Source of the DNA: Hirundichthys speculiger
Lineage: Eukaryota; Chordata; Actinopteri; Beloniformes; Exocoetidae
DNA: 64,000 bases
Direction: 5' to 3'
Assembly: GCA_018398805.1 (NCBI GenBank)
Contig: JAGFBZ010000178.1
Span: 558,001 to 622,000, forward strand
Each line of letters opens with the position of its first letter. Position 1 is the first letter of the stretch. Shown here one piece after another: positions 47,101 through 56,100 of this stretch. The translations under genes and the position numbers were made by a program. The notes under the pieces were generated by a model, which was given only the letters and a program-made list of their open reading frames with translations, did no database searches and was not told the origin of the DNA.

Positions 47101-50100
47101 AGACACCAGGCAGATGAAGGAGAAATGGCAGGCGTTGGGGATGAGGGTAAAGGGAATTAATGAAATACGAAAAAAAAAAGGAGACACTTTCCCAGCTGTG
47201 TAGTGCAACACCTTTGCTCCGACAATTAGGAAGAACAGAAGAGAATGGCACCACTCACCTCCTTGCTTACTCCTGTCAAGATAGATGGAAACCCTTCTGG
47301 CCAGACCTGCGAGCGGGGGTAGGGGTGGAGGAGGGGGAGGGAGAGGAGAGCAAGAACGTAACAAAGCAAGCAACACATTAGCAAGAACCCCCTGTGCATG
47401 CTGACCCAAAGAGTCACACACACTCACAAAGAAAAAAAAACCAAAACGTCACACTGGTGAAGTGCTGAGTGCTACTCATCACTTCACAAGTATTAATCCA
47501 CAAGCATTCAGCAGAGGGATGAACAAGGCCGCTGCTTCTGAGGATGAGAGTGAGAGCAGCTGAGCTGCCGGCTCTGAATTAGAAACGAGGGCTGCATCGA
47601 GTCCCCGGTCTGCAGACCTGCAGGATCCAAACTCTAAATCCCTTCACCACAGGGCAAGAAACAGATAGAAAGAAAGAAAAACAAATGAATGAAAAATGCA
47701 GAGGAAAAAGTTAGGATGGCAGACAGAAAAAAAAAAAAAATCTGTAAATTATAACGGTGAGTGATTACATATAAAACTGATCACATCAAGTTATGCGTGA
47801 CAGTGAGACCTGTTGCTGCTGCCTTGTTCAGCCTCTCTCCAGAGCCGGGGGGGGAAACAAAACAATATCAAAGACCCAGCAAAGTAACAACAAGCCAGAC
47901 AGTCCACAGAGATGGTTGATGGGAAAAAAACAGCACACAAGCATGTTATTGGACGATGAAGATGGGGGTAGTGAGGGGAGGTCCTGCAGGTACTCTGCTG
48001 TGCGTGTCTGTCGGCCGGCTCATCCTTGAGAAACGTTCAGTCGTCTAGCAACTGCTCAGGGGCTGAGCAGGTTTTTGGCAGAACAAAGACAGAATCCTCT
48101 AATATTTCATCAACCTCTACATTATTAATGCGGCTGAGGCAATGTTAAAAATCCTAAAACTTCAAGACGCAGCTGAGTAGTCTGCGCAGTCTGAAGGATT
48201 TTTCATATGATGGTGAAAACTCAGAGCTGAATATGAAGTAGTGGATCCATCCACCGTCACGACGGGGCTGGAGCCTCTTCCAGCTGTCATCACACTCGGC
48301 ACACAAGCTTCGGATGTGTCGGGAGGATGTTTTTCAGGAAAGACCTCATCTCATGCTCCACCTGTCGTCGATGTGCAGGAACCTATGCAATTACTGTCAA
48401 TGACGCCACGTCCAGGAAAACAAATACACGTTGAAAATGCAAAGGTTTTAGTGAACACATTAGCTCTGTCTGTGGCGTGAGGCAGACCGTGGTGCTGGTT
48501 CAGTGCGTCTCCTCTCTGCAGCTGTGTGATGTCACTCATCCTGACAGCTCTGTGCTCATGTGTCCATGTGTATCCTGTACATGACGTGTTCCAAAAAAAA
48601 CAAAAAAAAAACGCAAAAACCTGCCACGAGAAGGTTGTCCACCTGCACAAATCTGCCATTTTAGTCAATTATTATAAAGAGAAAATGGAAAAGAAAAATG
48701 CCGCTGGATATAAAAGACTGGATGCAGCTTTGGATTAAAAAAAAAACAAAAAGCAAAAAAATGGATGAATTAAACTCTTTCTTTTGAATAACTATTTGAA
48801 AGGATTGTGGCAGGAGCTGCTCAGATGTGCAGGGTACTGTGACATCACAGACCCAGGTAAGAGCAGAGTCCAGTTTCTTTGTTGCACTCCAAAGCAGGTA
48901 GCACAAAGCTGCAGCACCAGCTTCAAATGAGGCACATCCGAAACAAAGACGCAGCATAAAAAGAAGCTTTCGTGTCGGCCCGTACACCCCTGGTGGTGTT
49001 TTGGCCAAGACAGACTGCGCCAACTAATGGATTCCTTTAAAATGACACAATCCATTTATGTATCAAATCATACAAACGAATCCGGATATCATCATTGACT
49101 AATGTGTTTCCACGGCCATGTTTAAGATTCAACATAAACAAAAATAACCTTATCTAATAGTGATTAAAATAGTGCAGCACACACATCGTCATGCTTGTGT
49201 GCGCCATTAAAGGCTGTTAGTTAATTGCTGCAGTTATCTGCAGGTTTATCGCCTGTTTGGAGAAACATCCAATCATTCCTGCAGCTGTCACAGTTTCCTC
49301 AAAAACATCCCTGACCCAGAAATGAAGGAGCGCTGGAGGCAGAATATGTGGAGCAGCGGAGAGCGTGTGCAGGAAGTCTCCGACAAGTGTGTGCGCTGCT
49401 GCCGTCTGCCCTGGTTGGCATAACTGCGGGAAAACTCTCCCTGGAATCATGGAAGTGTGTCAGCTGAGCTCAGTAAACATGGCTGCGGATCCACAAGCTT
49501 TCAAAGTTTAAACACGAAGTGATCAACGGTCGCCACCGCGACTTGAACGATCCCGAAGAAGAGCCAACGGGAACCGCCCGCTGGGTCTGGTGATTTACTG
49601 CAACTCCAGCCCCCCTCAACAAGCTGAACCGACCCACTTCTTCACGACCCCCGGGATGGATATGGTGCATGTGACAGGGTACAGCAGGTGATGACAGCAG
49701 CTGACAGCAGACCTTCAGCTAGAGCTATATTTGTTTTGAGTGATGGAATAAAACCTAACCACCGACTTAAACCCCACATCCTGCCACTAATGCAGCAAGA
49801 ATAGAAAAATATAGAAATTCACTCAAGCTTTTTTTTTTTTCTTGTCACTTCTTCAGGTGAAATGTGTGACTCTCACGGCAGTGTGCGACAAACTGGGGAC
49901 ACAGACTGGTCAGTGTGAGCTTCAGAGCCGCTACACAACAGAAACAGCCAATTCTCCTCTCTGGGGTGTCCAGTTCTCTCTTTAAATGTAGCTTCCTTCT
50001 GCTGAGGAGGCTGCTTTTCAAAGTTATAACCCTGGTTATACAGTAGGCCTGACAGAACTAATTAAAATCTATAAATCTGTATTGTGAGCACAGAAAGCAG

Positions 50101-53100
50101 CCTTATATACTCTTTAAATTTAAATGTAAATGTCTTGGTGAGAGTGTACTTTTGGTCTCACAGTCCTGGATGGATGATATTAGCAGGCTAATCACAGATA
50201 AAGTTAAGCTGTTCTGCAAACTTTACATTCAATTAATAAGTTATAAGTTGAAATCAATAATCGTTATGCTGCCGCGACAGCCTGTCTGGTGGTTTTTCGT
50301 TAGATAATGTAAGCATTTAATTGACACAACTGATTCAGTCCCCTGATGTCCCTGTTATCTGTATGTTGTTGTCATCTGTCTTAAGCATTTTAAAGGTCGT
50401 CAAAGCTGGATACATACATACTTATTAGAGCTGAGCGATTTCAATCGATTCCGTGTTATATATCGATATTTTATCGAGTATCAATTTTTCAGCCGCGGGT
50501 ATCGATATTCTAAGCTTCTTTCAAAACCCCCGTGTCCCACCGTTAAAAGCTTGCAAGCAAACAATTTGCACTGTTTAAATAAATGAAACTATTTTTCTCA
50601 ACAAATCTTTTATTTATTTTGTCCAGCATTTGCAAGCTGCCTGTCAGCCAATAATGTGTAATTGATGCTTTCAGCTAATTAATTCAAACAAAGTCATTGG
50701 AACACCAAAACAAAGATGACTTTGTCCCTTTAAAATCTTTCAGAAAATGATGTAAATGTATTGTAAGATGAATATCGATATATATCGTATCGTGAGCCAA
50801 ATATCGTGTATCGTGAGATTAGTGTATCGCTACAGCCCTAATACTGGTCCCTGCAGCCCTAATACTGCAGGGACAATACTATATGTATAAAAAAGACAAG
50901 ATAGAGTGAACTCAGTGATTACAGGTCTTAAGCAGGGTCTTTCCTTTTTAATGTTATGTCCATTCATTGCCGTTTCTTTTTTTTTCACATATTCACACTC
51001 TAATAAAGAGCCTCACAATTGATATTTTTACATCCATGTATATGTACTCTGTCTGCGAGCTGCTTCCTCTGCATCATCCATACAGTCACATAAAGAGGAG
51101 GATATTGGGGGAAATGCTCCGTCATCTCTTGGATGCCTATTTATGAGAAAACTGTATATTAAAAAAAAAAAAAGCAGCTTTATTTCTCTGCCTTATGACC
51201 TTCTATTCCATTATTAAAAATCAGGGAACATTAGGAGTCTCTTTCTCTGCAGTTCTGCCTTTTCTCTCTTCCAGTTCCCTTTTTTTTTGGCCAATTTTAG
51301 TCTGATTCACCAGCCGAGTATCTGTTGTTCTTTTTTCTTGCCGTCTCATCAGTCTGTTCGGTGTTCCTGCCTGTTAGATGGTAGTTTTCTGTTTTTTGGG
51401 GGTTTTATTCTTGGCCACAGTCAATAGCTGCTCCCTCAGCGGGTCTTCTTTGGTTTCTTATGATGCGAAGATTACTTTTTGAGTGAATTAGCATTTTATT
51501 CATAAAATGAATGAGAATTTACTATCTAGTTCTACTGTTGGCTGCAGCCAGTTTGTTAATTTCACTTAATTTAATTTATAAAGAGGAGGTTTTAGAATGA
51601 TCTTGGCTCAAAGAGTATAAAGTGGACTATTTTCAGCCAAACGTTCATATGCTCTGAAAGTTTCCGGACTTGAATAAAAGCAGTAAACTTCTGTCATACC
51701 TTCTCGTCAGATGGGGAGGTGTGGAGGAGCGACTGAGATGGGCCGGACAGCAGGGCTGTCGGAGCGTTACGGCAGCGAGAACGATACTGTGGCGGTATGG
51801 GTGGGTGGGGGTGGTGGAGAGGAATATAGAGCGTCGGTCTTTACTGTGGGTGCTGGTGGAGGGCTGACCTCGGGTAGTTGGCAGCATGTCGGAGAGGCCT
51901 TGCCACGCCGTCACCATCTCAGGGTTCTTCTGGTCGGCGAAATTCTTCCAGATGCGCAGGGCTCCGTCGTCTGGAAAGACGGACACAAACGGAAAGACAG
52001 GGACAGGAGTCAAAGCTGGAGGACTTTCAATGGATCGAGATGTGTGGCGAAATGTTCCAGAGTTTTCCCTTTTCTTTATAAAAACCTTTAACTCAGACTT
52101 CAAAAGTTCAAAACACCCAACGCAGACTTTGAAAACGCCTCAAAAGAAACAAGAGAGAACAAAGGAGGCTCTTTAAAGGCTCTTTCCCTGCAAGCATCCT
52201 GTGAGTGAGAAACAAAACGAGGCAGGAGTCCAACCATAAAAAAGCTCTGCAGCTAAGAGCTAAATATAAAACATGTCCACGAACTCTTATGAGGAAGCTA
52301 TTACAACCCGTAAGTCTCCACTTGATTTACGCTTCGCATTTTACTTTTTTAATGTTGTATCTTTATAACTAATGCTCTGCCCTGATATCCTTCAACACAT
52401 AACTGATGGAGAAAAGCTGAATAAGTGCACATTAGATTTTGATGAGATGGCATTTAAATGTATTAATCTCTGAGCGTTTTATCAAAGTGAGGTGTGCAGT
52501 AAAACGCAACATTCATTCTTAGTTTAATTTTAAAGACCAAACAAAATGAATGAGCCGTGATGCAGAGTTGTTTCTAACAGAACGGTGCGTTATGAAGATG
52601 AAGCCACGGAGGATAATTACCATGTTCGTTTAGAATGATGATGATGATGCCTGTGTTTAAGGGGGTTAGTGTTAACCCGTCGAGTGTTAAACGGGGCGTT
52701 CCTGCAACAAACGAGACTCTCTACTACTGAACGTTCGCCCCTGCATTTAACTTTCTCATGCAAGTGTGAGTTTCAAACCTGTTGCGGTGAGTAACAAGGA
52801 GCAGTCGTGTCCGTTCAGGTACTCCATGGCCGTGATGCGGGTGTAGCGAGGATTCCCGTTGTAGAAGTAGTCGAGCCTCTCGCCTTTCTCCCAGTCCCAG
52901 AAGCTACACAAGGACAGAAAGAAACAGGGGCAGTGTCACAACTGGGTCAACCAGGTGCACTGAGCGCATGCAGCGTCCAGACAACAGTGCGTCGCTGACC
53001 AGATGCTGTCCTTGTCGGCCACGGCGATGCAGGTGTTGAAGGGGTGGAACTTTACGACGGATGGTACTCCAGGGTTGCGGTTTATGAATATTTGATCATC

Positions 53101-56100
53101 CAAACGAGAAATACCTGTAACGCAAGAAGGTAAATCCAGAAGAGGACAGCTGTAAAAAAGAACCTTTCCCATAACTGGAAAGTCACAGGTTTGATTCCTG
53201 CTGCAGCAAGATGTGCCGACAGAATTATTTCACATTCTTAACATATGCAACACAAAAATTCTGTTACACTGGTTTGCTGCTTTGGAAACATCTATATCCA
53301 TAAATGGTGTACGTTGTGACAAAAAAGAAAAGAAAAAGCCTCATCTGTTGCTACAGCAACAGAGGACAACTTGTTTTTCATTTCTTCTGTCTGTCAGACA
53401 CAGCTGAGCTTGCGCTCCAGGCCGTTGGCGTCTTTGCAGCAGTGTGGAGAGGATGGCCATGCAGGAAACCAAACCACACAAGCTGCTGCTTCACCTCCGC
53501 ATGAGCAGGCCGAACCGTGCCTGCACCTTCACATTTGTATAAGCGAAACCTGTCTGCGCTGCAGAGACTCGGAGACTCGCATCCTCTCAGAAAGAGTGCG
53601 CCTAGCGTACTATCCAAGATGGAAGTCCGTCTGTGCTGCAGAGTGTTCTGCACCGGTGCATAAACATGACTGAACCACACCGGAGCAGGATTTTATATCA
53701 TTGTAAGAGCAACATTTGCATGATTCAGGAGAATTATGTCCAGGACCCACAAGCCCGGGCTGTAATTCAAGCCCCAGCAGTACATGAACAGTAGGAACAG
53801 TCTGTCCTTACTTTGTCTGAGGCACAGAGAAGAAAGGCAGTTTCACAAACACGTGGTTTCACTTTTAGAACAGCACTTTTCTTAACCAACTTCATTTATA
53901 AACCTTGGCAAACTTGAGACTAAATACACTACTCTCTGCTGCAGGTCTACAGCTGAAACATATTTGGTGCACAAGCATTTAAAGCAAAAGGCACATGTGA
54001 GATCAAGTCAAGTCAATTAAGGGTCTTTGTCCCTTTCTGCATTTGCAAACTGTCTTCTTTTTGAGTAATGTCTTCTTCCTGGCTGAGTGGTCTTTCAGTC
54101 CATGTTGGTTCAGGACCGGTTTCACTGAGCATCATGACTCTCTCTTACCAGCTTCAGCAGCATCTTCACAAGGAGCTTTGCTTTTGTTCTGGGGTTGATA
54201 CACACATTCACCAAAGGACGTTCATCTCTGGGACACAGACAGGTATGATAGCTGGCATAAACTGGCATAAACTTGTTTGAACAGATGAACGTGGCACCTT
54301 TACACATCCAGAAAGTGCATCCAAGGATGAACCAGACTAGTGGAGGTCCACAGTTCTTTGTCTGATATCTTGGCTGAGAAATTTTAAAAGATTTTCTCAC
54401 TAAGATATCACAGCGAAGCAGTGTGTTTGAGGTGTGGCTTAAAATACATCCACAGGTTTGCCTCCAATCATTACTCAAATGTTGTGAATTAACCAATCAG
54501 AAGCTTCCAAAGCCATGACATCATAATCTGGACTTTCTCAAAGAGTTTAAAGGGACAATAATCTTTGTGTACGTTTATGTAAACATCTGACTTTGAAGAA
54601 AATAATAATTTTAAAAAATCCTCTAAAAAAATAGTTCTTTAGAATAGAATTCCTTATTCTGGCATTTAGCAAATAGAAATAATTCTGGAAAAAGCATCTG
54701 GTAATATCAGGAAAGATTTTTTTCTGATTTACTGTCAAACAGTGAGAAAGAAAAGGTTGTGTGTCTCTTTGTATAGTGTATGTAAACCTCTGGTTTCAAC
54801 TAAATATACATAGTAATATGGAGGAATAAAGGTGTAAAGATGCTCTGAGTTTTTACTTCTATCCTGCTCTATTCCTCCTCTGTTGAAACACTGGCGACTC
54901 CAGTGTTTGAATTTGAGGATTTGTACTGAGTTTCCAATAGAGAGAACAGAAACAAAGTGGACGATCATGAATTTGTGACAGAAAAACAAGCGTTAATGAG
55001 CAGAATGGGCAGGGACAGATAAAAAACATCAGAGCTGCAGTGATGACTTAATCAACAGGAGATTTGAAGTACAGAGGACAAAAGTAAGGGTGCAAACACA
55101 AGTTGGCGGCATCATAAACTACACTGTCATGGCAACGGGCCTGTTCAGGGGCTCGTCCTTGGCTACGTGAGCTCACTCTTGACATGAATAATCATGAAGC
55201 AGAACGAGTTAGTTGAAAAGAAAAATCATCAGTAATTCATCCCAGATGAATGGGAATCTGGTCAAGAACCGGGCGAGATTGTCATAAATGATGTTTTTGC
55301 TTGTGCTGCTACATGAAACGTAACGACGATAAATCTCAATCTGCACCCCGAAACTGCATGTTGATGTGTGCACACTTCGCATCAACCAATGAAGAGGAGC
55401 TAAATCAAATTAAAGGCTAAACTCCTGCAACACTTCTTCTGGCCCTGCCGCCTCCTCCTCGACTCCTCCTCTTTCCTACCTCCTCCTTCCTCCTGCCCTT
55501 CGTCTCGTCTCTCTCTGGGGGAAGCCGACTGAATGAGGGCAACCCTTCTAGCTCTTCAACAAAAATAAACAAAAAAAAAACAAAAACGTGAGGGGAATTC
55601 AGTGATTGAGCGGCCAGTTAAGAGAGGGAGAGATGTGCGTGAGCAAACCTCATCTCTGACGCCAATCACCTCGTGACTGGGTTTGTGCATGTGTGTGTGT
55701 GAAGGGAGCTGCCAGTGACGCTGGGTTTGTTAGGAATTCTGTTTGAGAAAGCCTGAGCTTCACTTGGAGATTCTCTATGTACACTGGTACTTCAGGCTCT
55801 AATGAGCGTGTGTGTGTGTGTGGGTGTGTGTGTGTGCGTGTGTGTGAGAGGGGAGTCCTGTGACTCATAAAGCAGGATGTTTCCAGTTGCAGACTGGCCT
55901 CTGTCAATCCCGTCACTGTGGATCATCTGAACGCTCCCTCACATCCCGGCACCACAGCTGCACCGTTGAAGTTGGGTGTGTCAGTGGATCTTGAGTAATC
56001 AATAGAATTTTATCCGAGAGTTCGGTAACACGACCCGTTCCCTCGACTCGCTGCTCGCCTGCTCGTTTGATTCACACAAGTCTTTCTGTGACGCCACGCA

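Noticed and set aside
46933..47427. 164-codon minus-strand frame
   Set aside because: Pro-rich stretch from a CT-rich tract; no family resemblance.
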